Shown: positions 41,887 through 51,350 of the stretch, in pieces
Position numbering within the stretch: the stretch's first letter is position 1
Layout of the letters: every line of letters starts with the position of its first letter
Origin: Microbacterium sp. AG238
GTDB taxonomy: Bacteria > Actinomycetota > Actinomycetes > Actinomycetales > Microbacteriaceae
Assembly: GCF_003610405.1 (NCBI RefSeq)
Contig: NZ_RAQC01000001.1
Coordinates: forward strand, 1,178,001-1,242,000
Reading direction: 5' to 3'
DNA length: 64,000 bases
Notes under the pieces: generated by a model
Database searches by the model: none
What the model was told of the DNA's origin: nothing
What the model saw: the letters and a program-made list of their open reading frames with translations, nothing else
Program-made: the position numbers and the translations under genes

Positions 41887-44712
41887 GTGTCCACACTCCT
41901 GTTCACCCTCGGACGCTGGTCGTTCCGTCACCCGTGGCGGGTGCTCGTCTCCTGGCTGCTGATCCTCGTGATCGCCGGCGGCGGCGCCGCCCTGTTGAAC
42001 AAGGGCACCGACAACTCCTTCTCGATCCCGGGAACCGAGGCGCAGGAGGGGCTGGAGCTGCTGAACCGCACGTTCCCCCAGGCGAGCGGCACGAGTGCTC
42101 AGCTCGTCATCGTCGCCCCCGAGGGCCAGAGCGTTCGTGACGACCCGTTCGCCACCGAGGTCGCCGACACCGTGACCGCGTTCGGCGACCTCGGCGACGA
42201 TGTCCTCGCCGTGACCGACCCGTTCGACCAGACGGTCTCGGGGCTGGTCTCGGAGGACGACCGGGCCGCTATCGTCCGCGTGCAGTTCGACGGCGAGGCG
42301 ACCTCGGTCAGCGGCGAGACGAAAGACGCGCTCACCGCGGTGGCCGACCGGATGCGCGCCGATCTGCCCGCGGGCACGCAGATCGCGCTCGGCGGCGATC
42401 TGTTCTCGACATCGATCCCGGCACTGTCGATCGTCGAGGTGATCGGCGTGCTCGTGGCCCTGTTCGTCCTCATCGTCACCTTCCGCTCGTTCGCCGTCTC
42501 GTGGTTCCCGCTGGTCAGCGCTCTCATCGGTGTCGCGCTGGCGACGGCGATGATCTTCGTCGCGACGCAGTTCGCCTCGGTGTCGTCGACGACGCCTCTG
42601 CTGTCGGTCATGCTGGGTCTCGCCGTCGGAATCGACTACTCGCTCTTCATCGCCGCGCGTCACCAGGACCAGGTGCGCGCGGGCATGGATCCCGAGGAGT
42701 CGGCCGCACGCTCCACCGGCACCGCGGGATCGTCGGTCGCCTTCGCCGGTATCACGGTGCTCATCGCGTTGATCGGTCTCAGCTTCGCCGGCATCCCCTT
42801 CCTCACGACGATGGGCATCGCGGCAGCGGTCGCCGTCGCGATCGCCGTCGTCGTCGCCGTCACCCTCACCCCCGCTCTCCTCGGATTCGCCGGAGCGCGG
42901 GTCGCCGGCTGGCCCCGCCGGGCGAAGCGGTCGCGCAAGCGTCCTGCAACGCCCCGTCGATCGTTCTCGGAGCGCTGGGTGCGCGGCGTCACGCGGCATC
43001 CGCTCGTCACGACGATCGCGGTCGTGGTGGGTCTCGGCATCGTCGCGATCCCGTCGGCCAGCCTCACCCTCGCCCTCCCCAACGCGGGCGTCCAGCCGCC
43101 CTCGAGCGAGGCCCGGCAGGCATACGACCTCACCGCCGAACACTTCGGTCCCGGCGCGAACGGCCCGCTCATCATGACGGGCACCATCGTCACCTCGAAC
43201 GACCCCTTGACCCTGATGCAGGACATCGGCGACGACATCGCGACGATCCCCGGCGTGAAGGAGGTGGCGCTCGCGACACCCAACGAGACCGCCGACACCG
43301 GTCTCGTCCAGATCGTTCCCGAGACCGCACCCGACTCGCCCGAGACCGCCGACCTGGTGCGCGAGCTGCGCGCCCAGCACGACCGTCTGCTCGACGAGTA
43401 CGGCGTCGACCTGAAGGTCACCGGGTTCACGGCTGTCGGCATCGACATCTCCGACCGGCTCGGCGAAGCACTGCTTCCCTTCGGCGTCTTCGTCGTCGGG
43501 CTCTCCCTCATCCTCCTGACGATCGTGTTCCGATCGATCTGGGTTCCGATCAAGGCCGCCCTCGGCTACCTGCTGTCGGTGCTCGCCGCGTTCGGCGTCG
43601 TCGCCGCGGTCTTCGAGTGGGGCTGGTTCGCCGACCTGTTGCACGTCACCCGCGAGGGACCTGTCATCAGCTTCATGCCGATCATCCTGATGGGCGTCCT
43701 GTTCGGCCTCGCGATGGACTACGAGGTGTTCCTCGTCTCGCGGATGCGCGAGGACTACGTCCACGCCCGCCGTGACCGCGGTGGCCGCGCCGACCGCCTC
43801 ACCGCCGTCCGGGCCGTTCGCTCCGGATTCACCTCGTCGGCACGCGTCGTGACGGCGGCGGCGGTCATCATGTTCGCCGTGTTCGCGGCGTTCGTCCCCG
43901 AAGGCGACTCGTCGATCAAGCCCATCGCTCTGGGGCTCGCAGTCGGCATCGCCGTCGACGCCTTCCTCATCCGTATGACGCTCGTGCCGGCCGTCATGGC
44001 CCTCCTCGGCGAGAAAGCGTGGTGGATGCCGCGCTGGCTCGACCGCATCCTGCCCCACTTCGACATCGAGGGCGAGGCCGTCGAGCGCGAGCTGTCGCTG
44101 CGCGAATGGCCCGAGCGCAACACCTCGGCGGCCCTGGTCGGAGAAGGGGTCGCCGTCCACGCCGACGACGATGGCCGGATCGCGGTCTTCACCGACGCGA
44201 CCTTCCGCGTCGAGCCGGGCGAATCGCTCGTCGTCTCGCACCCCGATCCGCGGGTCGGCCGCGCCTTCGCCCTCGCCGTCTCCGGGCGTCTCCGCGTCGA
44301 CGGCGGACTGCTCCGCGTCGGCGGCCACCTGCTGCCGGAGCGGGCGCCGTGGGTCCGCTCGCACGTCGGCCTCGCGCTGCTCGACGACGCGACCGACCCG
44401 GTCGCCGAGCTCCGTCGCGCCACCGCCGGCGGTGCGACGATCGTGGTCGTCGACGGTCTCGACGCCCTCGCCGGCGCCGACCGCGACCAGGCCGCGGCGG
44501 TGCTCCGCGACGCGGCATCCGATCTCGACGACCGCCACGCGGGGGCCGGCGCGCTCACCGTCGTGGCTGTCGTCCGGCGCGAGCTCGGCGTCCTCGACAT
44601 CCTCGCCGAAGCGCATCGCGCGACACCCCACTCCCTCCCCCTGCACGGCGGTGCATCCGCGGCGTCCGCGTCCGAACCGTCACACCCGAACACCGAGGTG
44701 ATCTCGTCATGA
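41887..44712 (+). CDS. MMPL-family RND transporter with C-terminal degenerate ABC-like domain
   Basis: 941 residues. It has twelve membrane segments in two halves, each with an MMPL signature: GLAVGIDYSLFIAARHQDQ and GVLFGLAMDYEVFLVSRMRED, whose Asp-Tyr pairs form the proton relay. The large extracellular loops lie at about 50-170 and 390-520. The last roughly 190 residues (about 745-935) are extra. They read like an ABC ATPase (FRVEPGESLVV, SGRLRVDGGLLRVGGHLLPER, then TIVVVDGLDAL at the Walker B place), but the P-loop is gone (VSHPDPRVGRA where GxxGxGKS is expected). It is probably a lipid or envelope-component exporter. GTG start; the stop overlaps the next gene as ATGA. Confidence 0.92.
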   Translation: MSTLLFTLGRWSFRHPWRVLVSWLLILVIAGGGAALLNKGTDNSFSIPGTEAQEGLELLNRTFPQASGTSAQLVIVAPEGQSVRDDPFATEVADTVTAFGDLGDDVLAVTDPFDQTVSGLVSEDDRAAIVRVQFDGEATSVSGETKDALTAVADRMRADLPAGTQIALGGDLFSTSIPALSIVEVIGVLVALFVLIVTFRSFAVSWFPLVSALIGVALATAMIFVATQFASVSSTTPLLSVMLGLAVGIDYSLFIAARHQDQVRAGMDPEESAARSTGTAGSSVAFAGITVLIALIGLSFAGIPFLTTMGIAAAVAVAIAVVVAVTLTPALLGFAGARVAGWPRRAKRSRKRPATPRRSFSERWVRGVTRHPLVTTIAVVVGLGIVAIPSASLTLALPNAGVQPPSSEARQAYDLTAEHFGPGANGPLIMTGTIVTSNDPLTLMQDIGDDIATIPGVKEVALATPNETADTGLVQIVPETAPDSPETADLVRELRAQHDRLLDEYGVDLKVTGFTAVGIDISDRLGEALLPFGVFVVGLSLILLTIVFRSIWVPIKAALGYLLSVLAAFGVVAAVFEWGWFADLLHVTREGPVISFMPIILMGVLFGLAMDYEVFLVSRMREDYVHARRDRGGRADRLTAVRAVRSGFTSSARVVTAAAVIMFAVFAAFVPEGDSSIKPIALGLAVGIAVDAFLIRMTLVPAVMALLGEKAWWMPRWLDRILPHFDIEGEAVERELSLREWPERNTSAALVGEGVAVHADDDGRIAVFTDATFRVEPGESLVVSHPDPRVGRAFALAVSGRLRVDGGLLRVGGHLLPERAPWVRSHVGLALLDDATDPVAELRRATAGGATIVVVDGLDALAGADRDQAAAVLRDAASDLDDRHAGAGALTVVAVVRRELGVLDILAEAHRATPHSLPLHGGASAASASEPSHPNTEVISS

Positions 44713-46760
44713 CCCTGCCCATCGAGCGCGCCCGCTCGCGCAAGCCCATCACCTGGCTGACGATCGTCGGCGTCATCCTGCTGCCCGTCCTCATCGGCGG
44801 CGTGTTGGTCGCCGCGCTCTACAACCCCGTCGAACGGCTCGACAACATGCGCGCGGCCATCGTGAACGACGATCAGGCCGTCGAGATCAACGGCCAGCTC
44901 GCGCCGCTCGGCCGGCAGCTGACTGCGGGCCTCGTCGCCGGCTCCGACGAGGTTCCGAGCAACCTCGACTGGGTCATCTCCAACGACGAGGACGCGCGGA
45001 CCGGGCTCGCCGACGGCACGTACGACGCCGTCGTGACCATTCCGAGCGGGTTCTCTGCAGCAGCCACATCGACCGCTCCCGGGGGAACTCCGGAGAAGGC
45101 CACGATCCGCGTCGACACCGCCCCCGACAGTCTCGTCGTCGACGACGCGATCACGGCACAGATCACACAGGCCGCCACATCGCTCATGGGCTCGCAGCTC
45201 TCGACGGTGTACCTCGAGAACGTCTTCCTCGGCTTCACGACCCTGGGAGACCAGCTCGGGGATGCCGCCTCGGGAGCGCATCAGCTCGCCGACGGCGGTC
45301 GGCAGGCGGCCGACGGTGCGACCCAGCTCGCCGATGGCGCCGGTCAGCTGGCGAGCGGCGCTGGGACCCTCTCGGACGGAGTCGGTCAGCTCGCAACCGG
45401 CGCCTCGCAACTCTCCGACGGCGCCGCGGCGACTCAGACCGGGCTCACCACGTGGGCGCGGGGCGCACGTACGCTCGCCGGCGGCACCAATGAGTTCGCC
45501 ACGCAGCTCTCGCAGTCGCTGAACGGACTCAGCGTTCCCGAGATCCCCGCCGAAGCGGTCGCCGGCGCGCAATACCTCGCCGAGAACTCCGACCGTATCG
45601 CCAGCGGTGTGACGCAGGCCGCCGACGAGCTGGCCGCAGTGTCGGCGAGCTGCGAGGCCGATGGCGGGTCGGCGCAGGTCTGCGACGCGCTCCGCTCCGT
45701 CTCCGCCCGCACGCAGACCGCACTGCCGGAGGTCACCGGAGTGATCGGCCAGTCGGGCCAGATCGCCGGACAGGTCTCGGGCCTCGCTGCATCCGCTCCC
45801 GAGCTGATCGCAGGCTTGCAGCAGGCCGCGGGCGCGGCGACACAGCTCGCGAACGGCATGACCGAGCTCGCCGACGGCGCCGACGCGCTCGCTACCGGAG
45901 GCGGCCAGCTCGCTTCCGGCGCCTCGGCACTGGCCGACGGTGCCGTGTCCGCCGCCGATGGCGCCGCGCAGCTCTCGTCCGGGGCGGGCGAGCTGTCCGG
46001 AGGCGCGACCGACCTCGCGTCGGGCGTCGGCACGCTCGCCGATGGCACCGGCACCCTCGCCGACGGCCTCGACACCGCGACCGCGGCGCTGCCCTCGTAC
46101 ACCGACCAGCAGGCGACCGACCTCGCCAGCGTGGTCGCTGCACCGGTCGCCGCCGAAGGCCTGGGATCCGAGCTGTTCGGCGCCTCGGCGATCCCGCTCC
46201 TCACGGGCCTCGCCCTCTGGCTCGGCGCGATCGGTTCGTTCGTCGCGCTGCAGGCGGTCCCCCGCGGCGCGCTGACCTCGCGCCGCCCCTCGTTCCTGCT
46301 GACCCTGCGAGCATTCGCTCCGGCCGCCGTGGTCGGGCTCGTGCAGGGTGTGCTCGTGGCCGTCGTCGTGCAGCTCGCTGCGTCGTACGACCCATGGACC
46401 TGGGCCGCATTCGCCGGGCTCTCCGCCCTCGCCGGCGTCGCCTTCGCCGCGGTGAACCAGGCGCTCGTCGCCCTGCTCGGCGGAGCCGGCCGGTGGGTCG
46501 CAGCGGGCGTCGCTGTGCTGGCGGTGGCCACGGGAGTCGTCTCGACCGTGCCGGGAGTGCTCTCGCAGATCGCGGGATTGCTGCCGACGGCATCCGCCTA
46601 TCAGGGCCTGCTCGCGGTGCTCACCTCGGCCGGAGGTGCCGGAGCCGCGATCGCGGGACTGCTCGTGTGGACGGCGATCTCACTCGTGGTCACGGTGATC
46701 GTCACGGCGCGTGCGCGCACGACCTCGGTGCGCGCCGTGCTCCAGCCCGCGACCGCCTGA
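44709..46760 (+). CDS. YhgE/Pip (phage-infection protein) family membrane protein
   Basis: 683 residues. One N-terminal helix (about 14-35) is followed by an extracellular YhgE domain with MRAAIVNDDQAV. A long run of 11-mer-like repeats (about 190-250 and 385-450: ADGAGQLASGAG, LSDGAAATQ, LADGTGTLADG) follows, then five to six C-terminal helices of ABC-2 type. The homologue Pip is a phage receptor in lactococci, and others are linked to ESX-type secretion. It is translationally coupled to the MMPL gene, so the two probably form one envelope complex, with the degenerate ABC-like tail of MMPL as a possible contact. Under TetR control through the operon. Confidence 0.93.
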   Translation: MTLPIERARSRKPITWLTIVGVILLPVLIGGVLVAALYNPVERLDNMRAAIVNDDQAVEINGQLAPLGRQLTAGLVAGSDEVPSNLDWVISNDEDARTGLADGTYDAVVTIPSGFSAAATSTAPGGTPEKATIRVDTAPDSLVVDDAITAQITQAATSLMGSQLSTVYLENVFLGFTTLGDQLGDAASGAHQLADGGRQAADGATQLADGAGQLASGAGTLSDGVGQLATGASQLSDGAAATQTGLTTWARGARTLAGGTNEFATQLSQSLNGLSVPEIPAEAVAGAQYLAENSDRIASGVTQAADELAAVSASCEADGGSAQVCDALRSVSARTQTALPEVTGVIGQSGQIAGQVSGLAASAPELIAGLQQAAGAATQLANGMTELADGADALATGGGQLASGASALADGAVSAADGAAQLSSGAGELSGGATDLASGVGTLADGTGTLADGLDTATAALPSYTDQQATDLASVVAAPVAAEGLGSELFGASAIPLLTGLALWLGAIGSFVALQAVPRGALTSRRPSFLLTLRAFAPAAVVGLVQGVLVAVVVQLAASYDPWTWAAFAGLSALAGVAFAAVNQALVALLGGAGRWVAAGVAVLAVATGVVSTVPGVLSQIAGLLPTASAYQGLLAVLTSAGGAGAAIAGLLVWTAISLVVTVIVTARARTTSVRAVLQPATA

Positions 46761-46762
46761 CT

Positions 46763-46814
46763 CCGTACAGCTCCGCCCCCGCCTCCACGTTGAGGCGGGG
46801 GCGGAGCTGTACGG
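46763..46814. terminator. Long hairpin terminator after the MMPL/YhgE operon
   Basis: A 23-bp perfect stem (46763-46785 and 46792-46814) with loop CACGTT, just after the YhgE stop. No U tract follows, so it may act by itself, with Rho, or as a transcript stabiliser. Confidence 0.7.
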
Positions 46815-46875
46815 GCGACGCGGGCGAATAGCCCGCCGGGTCTTCAGCCGACAGGTCACGCCCCGACGACGTCAG

Positions 46876-47015
46876 GCCTCGGTGGGCAGATCACGTCCGC
46901 TCGCACGCCGGGACCGGGCACCTCCTGCCAACCGAAGCGATGTCCCCGCACCACGACGTGCCTCGGTTGGCAGATCACGCCCGCTCGCACGCCGGGAACG
47001 GGCACCTCCTGCCAA
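46876..47015. repeat. Two direct repeats of about 56 bp, period 84
   Basis: Copy 1 at 46876-46931 and copy 2 at 46960-47015 share GCCTCGGT...GGCAGATCACG and GCTCGCACGCCGGGA...CGGGCACCTCCTGCCAA with few changes. In copy 2 the ends form an inverted TTGGCAG/CTGCCAA. They fill the gap between YhgE and ccsB; no gene is visible here (46815-47043). Confidence 0.85.
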
Positions 47016-47043
47016 TCCAACCGGGCGCAAGCTCAGCGAGGGG

Positions 47044-48111
47044 TCAGCTCAGGCCGCTGTACGCGTGGAGGCCCTTGAAGAACTGGTTGACGATGATGAA
47101 GTTGAACAGCACCGCCGAGAAGCCGACGATCGAGAGCCAGGCACTGCGGGTGCCGCGCCAGCCGCGGGTCGCGCGAGCGTGGATGTACCCGGCGTAGAGC
47201 ACCCAGATGACGAAGGTCCACACTTCCTTCGTGTCGAAGCCCCAGTACCGGCCCCACGCGTCGTTGGCCCAGATGGAGCCCGCGATGAGGGTGAAGGTCC
47301 AGAAGATGAAGCCGATGATCGCGAAGCGGTAAGCAAGCGACTCGAGGGCGTCGGCACTCGGCAGGGTGCGAAGGAACCGCGCGCCATCGCGCCGGGGCGC
47401 GGATGCCGCGGATGCCGTCTCACCGTCTTCGCCGCTGACCCGGGCGAGAGCACGCCCCTCGCGTCGCGCCTGCATGAGCTGCACGATCGACAGGGCGAAC
47501 GCCAGCGCGAAGAACGCCGACGCCAACGACGCCACGAAGACGTGGATGACGAGCCAGATCGACTTCAGCGGGTCGGCGAGAGGCACCACCGCGACGTGGA
47601 AGTTGATGACCGAACCACCGAGCAGGACGACCGCGAGCCCGGTGATGAAGGTACCGAGGAAGCGGAGGTCGTATCGGAAGAGCACCACGAGATAGACCAT
47701 GACGACCAGGAGCAGACCGGTCAGGGCGAACTCGTACATGTTCGACCACGGCACACGCTCGGCGGCGATGCCGCGCAGCACGGTCGCCCCCAGGTGGAAC
47801 AGGAATCCGATCCAGGTCAGGGTCGTGCCCATGCGCGCCCAGAGCAGACGCGGGCGGTCTGCGGGCCGAGCGTTGAGGGCGAGCTCCGCCTGCGCCTCCG
47901 CAGCGCGGATCTCGCCGATCGTCTGAGCGCCGCCTGCGGCGACGAGGGCGGGCGCAGCGGCCGCCGCCGGAACCGTGTCCTTCGTCTTCAGCGCGAGGTC
48001 GGACCGGCGCGCCAGATCGACCGCGTAGGCGATGAAGGCCAGCGCGTACACAGCCACCGCTGTCCATACGAGCAGGACCGAAATGGCATCCAGCGACAGA
48101 TCTTCGGGCAT
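47044..48111 (-). CDS. ccsB: Cytochrome c biogenesis protein CcsB (ResC/CcsA type)
   Basis: 355 residues and about eight membrane segments. The heme-handling motif is WANDAWGRYWGFDTKEVWTFVIW, the Trp-rich WWD domain. Conserved His residues lie in membrane loops (IHVFVASLASAFFALAFALS). With ResB it delivers heme to apocytochrome c outside the membrane (system II). It is 5 bp downstream of resB. Confidence 0.94.
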   Translation of the reverse strand: MPEDLSLDAISVLLVWTAVAVYALAFIAYAVDLARRSDLALKTKDTVPAAAAAPALVAAGGAQTIGEIRAAEAQAELALNARPADRPRLLWARMGTTLTWIGFLFHLGATVLRGIAAERVPWSNMYEFALTGLLLVVMVYLVVLFRYDLRFLGTFITGLAVVLLGGSVINFHVAVVPLADPLKSIWLVIHVFVASLASAFFALAFALSIVQLMQARREGRALARVSGEDGETASAASAPRRDGARFLRTLPSADALESLAYRFAIIGFIFWTFTLIAGSIWANDAWGRYWGFDTKEVWTFVIWVLYAGYIHARATRGWRGTRSAWLSIVGFSAVLFNFIIVNQFFKGLHAYSGLS

Positions 48112-48116
48112 GATCC

Positions 48117-49892
48117 TCAGTTTACGTCGGGCGCTTGCGCGGGGGCGGGGCGGGGACGACGGGGACGCTCGGCCTCCGGCGGCAGCTCGACCTCGTCACG
48201 CCCGAGGGCGGCGAGGTGGCTGCGCGAGATGTCGGCGACCGCCTGGGCGATCGCGGGATCCTCGCCGCGGGCGAGGCCGGCGTACTCCAGGCGGATCGCA
48301 CCGTCGACGGGAGTCGCCTTGACCCACAGGCGCCGACGCGGCACGAAGAGCCCCGCGAGCAGGCCCAGGGTGGCGAGGATCGCGAACACGAGCACGAACG
48401 GCGCCCCCACGTCGCGGTGGATCGACAGCGAGACGTAACGCTTCACCGCTTCGTCGGCACCCGACGCCCGCTGGTCCTCGAACGTCACGGTGCCGCGGCC
48501 GCCGGGCAGGTCGACCGTCTGACCGGGCTCGAGCTCGAGCGACGCGACCCCCGAGTCGCCGCCGGCGATCTGCTCCATACCGGTCGGGTCGAGCGTGTAG
48601 ACCGAGCGCGGCGTTCCGTCGTCGATGCCGAGGTCCCCCTCGTACACGCGGAAGGTCACGAGCGGGTTGGTGAGGTCGCCGTAGGCGGAGGCGATGGCCC
48701 CCGACTCGAGTGTCGCCGCCGTCGGGTAGAAGAACCCGGCGAGTCCGAGCTGCTGCGGCATCCCATCGGCGATCTTGACGACGCCGATCGAGGTCATGTT
48801 GTTGTCCTGCGGCAGGAACGGCACGTCTTCGCTGAAGACGACCTCGCCCGCGGCGTCGCGGACGGTGATCGTGGGGGCGTACCCGTTGCCCATCAGGTAG
48901 ATGCGGTCGCCCTCGATCCCGTACGGATGATTCACCCGCACCTCGCCGTCCCGCGGCTCCTGCCCGGGCTCGGCCACCGTGAGATGGGCGAGGAAGTCGC
49001 CTGCCATACCGTGGCCCGGTCCCCCCGTGAACGGACCGTACGAGACGTCGAACTCGTCGAGGGTCAGCGAGTACGGCGGCATCTGGTCGGTGTCGACGAA
49101 CCGACCCGGGTTGAACGAGGTGTAGCCCAGACCGAGCGAGTTGACGAACGTGTCGCCCTCGACGATGACGGTCTGGCCCGTGTAGGTCAGGCCCCCGCCG
49201 ACGCCGACCGAGATCAGCACGCCCACGAGTGCACCGTGGAAGACGAGGTTGCCCGTCTCACGCAGATAGCCGCGCTCGGCCGAGACCGACGCGGTCTGGC
49301 CCGAGTCGTACCGCTCGACGCGGTAGCCCGACTTGCGCAGCTGCCGCTGGGCTTCGTCGATGGCGGCGGAGGCGACGGCCGCGGCATCCTCGTCGTCGCG
49401 CAGGGAGACGCCGACCGTGCGGTGATCCGCCAGCCGCGACAGGCGGGCGGGAGTGCGCGGCGGACGCGACCTCATCGCCTGCCAGTGGTGCTTCGTCCGC
49501 GGGATGACGCACCCGACGAGCGAGACGAACAGCAGGATGTAGATCGCCGAGAACCACACGGACGTGTACACGTCGAACAGCTGCAGCGCGTCGAGGATCG
49601 GATACAGGTCGGGGTTGTCGGTGCGCCACTGGGTGACGCCGTTGGGGTCGGCGCCGCGCTGCGGCACGATCGACCCCGGGATGGCGGCGATCGCCAGCAG
49701 GAGCAGCAGCACGAGCGCCGTGCGCATGCTCGTCAGCTGACGCCAGCCCCACCGCAGCCATCCGACGACGCCGAGCTGGGGCTGCGTGATCGGGCGGTCG
49801 CCGTCGGCCCCGCTGTCGAGAGGGGCGTCGGAGTGGTCGCCCGGTCGCAGCGGCGCCGAGGGATCGGCCTGGTCAGAGGAAGGTCGGGACAC
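48117..49892 (-). CDS. resB: Cytochrome c biogenesis protein ResB
   Basis: 591 residues. Three N-terminal membrane segments include LTSMRTALVLLLLLAIAAIPGSIVPQRG, the ResB signature. A large outer loop is followed by a final helix (about 520-545, APFVLVFAILATLGLLAGLFVPRRRLW). It is the partner of CcsB in system II cytochrome c maturation. It overlaps ccdA upstream by 20 bp, so ccdA, resB and ccsB are cotranscribed. Confidence 0.94.
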   Translation of the reverse strand: MSRPSSDQADPSAPLRPGDHSDAPLDSGADGDRPITQPQLGVVGWLRWGWRQLTSMRTALVLLLLLAIAAIPGSIVPQRGADPNGVTQWRTDNPDLYPILDALQLFDVYTSVWFSAIYILLFVSLVGCVIPRTKHHWQAMRSRPPRTPARLSRLADHRTVGVSLRDDEDAAAVASAAIDEAQRQLRKSGYRVERYDSGQTASVSAERGYLRETGNLVFHGALVGVLISVGVGGGLTYTGQTVIVEGDTFVNSLGLGYTSFNPGRFVDTDQMPPYSLTLDEFDVSYGPFTGGPGHGMAGDFLAHLTVAEPGQEPRDGEVRVNHPYGIEGDRIYLMGNGYAPTITVRDAAGEVVFSEDVPFLPQDNNMTSIGVVKIADGMPQQLGLAGFFYPTAATLESGAIASAYGDLTNPLVTFRVYEGDLGIDDGTPRSVYTLDPTGMEQIAGGDSGVASLELEPGQTVDLPGGRGTVTFEDQRASGADEAVKRYVSLSIHRDVGAPFVLVFAILATLGLLAGLFVPRRRLWVKATPVDGAIRLEYAGLARGEDPAIAQAVADISRSHLAALGRDEVELPPEAERPRRPRPAPAQAPDVN

Positions 49893-50739
49893 CGGCCACC
49901 ACTCCTTGGAAGACGGACATGATCGTGGTCCAGACGCCGGTGACCATCAGCACGCCGAGAACGACCAGCAACGCACCGCCGGCGATGTTCACGACGCGGA
50001 TGTGCCGGCGCACGAACGCCACGGAGCGGGTGGCCCAGCTCGCGCCGAGCGCGAGAAGCACGAAGGGGATGCCGAGGCCGAGCGAGTACGCGACCGCGAG
50101 AACCCCCGCACGGGCGGGGTCGGCCTGGCTGAGCGCGATCGAGAGGATCGCGGCGAGGGTCGGACCGATGCACGGCGCCCAGCCGATGCCCATCGCGATG
50201 CCGAGCAGCGGGGCTCCGGCGAGACCGAGGTTCTGTCGCAGCTGCGGCCGGTAGATGCGCTGCGCGAAGCCGAACATCCCGACGAAGACGAGGCCGAGCA
50301 CGATCACCACGGCGCCGAGCACGCGGGTGATGACGTCCTGGTACTCGAAGAAGACCCGGCCGATGGTGCCCGCGAAGACGCCCATCGCCAGGAAGACGAC
50401 GGTGAATCCCGCGATGAAGAGCCCGACGCCGAGGAGGAGTCGTCCGCGGCCGGGGCCGGGGCCGGAGGGGACGGTCGCCTTCGCCACCGTCGGAGAATCC
50501 GTCGAAACGCGGACCGATCCGCCCGCATCCTCCGACGTTCGCGAGATCCTCCGATTCCCGTCGCGGCCGGCCGCACCGGCGGCGGGCTCACGCGGCGTGA
50601 CCGCGCTGCCGAGGAAACCGAGGTAGCCGGGCACGAGGGGCAGGACGCACGGCGAGAGGAACGAGACGAGGCCCGCGAGCACGGCGATAGGCACCGCGAG
50701 CCACAGGGCTCCGCCGAAGACGATCTCGCCCGGGTTCAC
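49873..50739 (-). CDS. ccdA: Thiol-disulfide membrane transporter CcdA
   Basis: 288 residues with six helices of the DsbD/CcdA core. The two reactive Cys are in LSPCVLPLVPGYLG and GWAPCIGPTLAAIL. An extra hydrophilic loop of about 55 residues between helices 1 and 2 (rich in Arg, Gly and Pro) is longer than in Bacillus CcdA. It carries reducing power out to TlpA/ResA-type thioredoxins. The GTG start overlaps the tlpA stop (GTGA). Confidence 0.93.
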   Translation of the reverse strand: MNPGEIVFGGALWLAVPIAVLAGLVSFLSPCVLPLVPGYLGFLGSAVTPREPAAGAAGRDGNRRISRTSEDAGGSVRVSTDSPTVAKATVPSGPGPGRGRLLLGVGLFIAGFTVVFLAMGVFAGTIGRVFFEYQDVITRVLGAVVIVLGLVFVGMFGFAQRIYRPQLRQNLGLAGAPLLGIAMGIGWAPCIGPTLAAILSIALSQADPARAGVLAVAYSLGLGIPFVLLALGASWATRSVAFVRRHIRVVNIAGGALLVVLGVLMVTGVWTTIMSVFQGVVAGVPTFL

Positions 50740-51350
50740 GACGATCCCGCGCCGGCGCCCGCCTTCGCGGCGTCCTCGACCAGAGTGCGGAGGATGCCGG
50801 CATCCCGAAGCTGCCCGACGATCCGCGCGGCGACCCGGCCCTCGGTGTCGAGCACGAGCGTCGTGGGGGCGGCCTGGACCGACGCGGATGCCGCGAGCGC
50901 CAGCTTGAGCTCGCCGTCGCCCTGCATGAGCAGCGAGGGGTAGCCGATGCCGTAGTTCTGCTCGAAGGCCGCAGCCTGCTCGGGCCCGTCGTAGATGTTG
51001 ATGCCGAGGAAGTCGGCGCCGACGGCCTGCGTGTCGGTGTAGACCTCCTGGAGCAGCGGCGCCTCGGCGCGGCACGGCCCGCACTGGGCGTACCAGAAGT
51101 TCAGGACGAGAGGCTTTCCGGCGTAGTCGGCGCTCGAGACCGTCGAGCCGTCGACGGCCGTTCCCGTGAACTCGATCGGGGCGCCCCGTTCGGCCTCCGG
51201 GATCTCGGTCGTCGTGCCGTCACCTGAGATGAAGCCCTTGTTGTCACCGTCGCGGTACTGCCCGGCGAGGTCGTCGTTCGGGCTCGAGCAGGCGGCGAGC
51301 CCAGCCGCGAGTCCGAGGGCGAGGGCGGCGGCCATGAGGCGACGCTTCAT
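50736..51350 (-). CDS. TlpA/ResA-like thioredoxin lipoprotein
   Basis: 204 residues. The lipoprotein signal is MKRRLMAAALALGLAAGLAAC. A TlpA-fold domain (about 60-195) follows with the redox motif WYAQCGPCRAEAPLL and the cis-Pro loop AAPTTLVLD. It reduces the CxxCH of apocytochrome c before heme attachment, fed by CcdA encoded next. ATG start. It is coupled to the phosphatase gene by TGATG. Confidence 0.93.
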   Translation of the reverse strand: MKRRLMAAALALGLAAGLAACSSPNDDLAGQYRDGDNKGFISGDGTTTEIPEAERGAPIEFTGTAVDGSTVSSADYAGKPLVLNFWYAQCGPCRAEAPLLQEVYTDTQAVGADFLGINIYDGPEQAAAFEQNYGIGYPSLLMQGDGELKLALAASASVQAAPTTLVLDTEGRVAARIVGQLRDAGILRTLVEDAAKAGAGAGSS

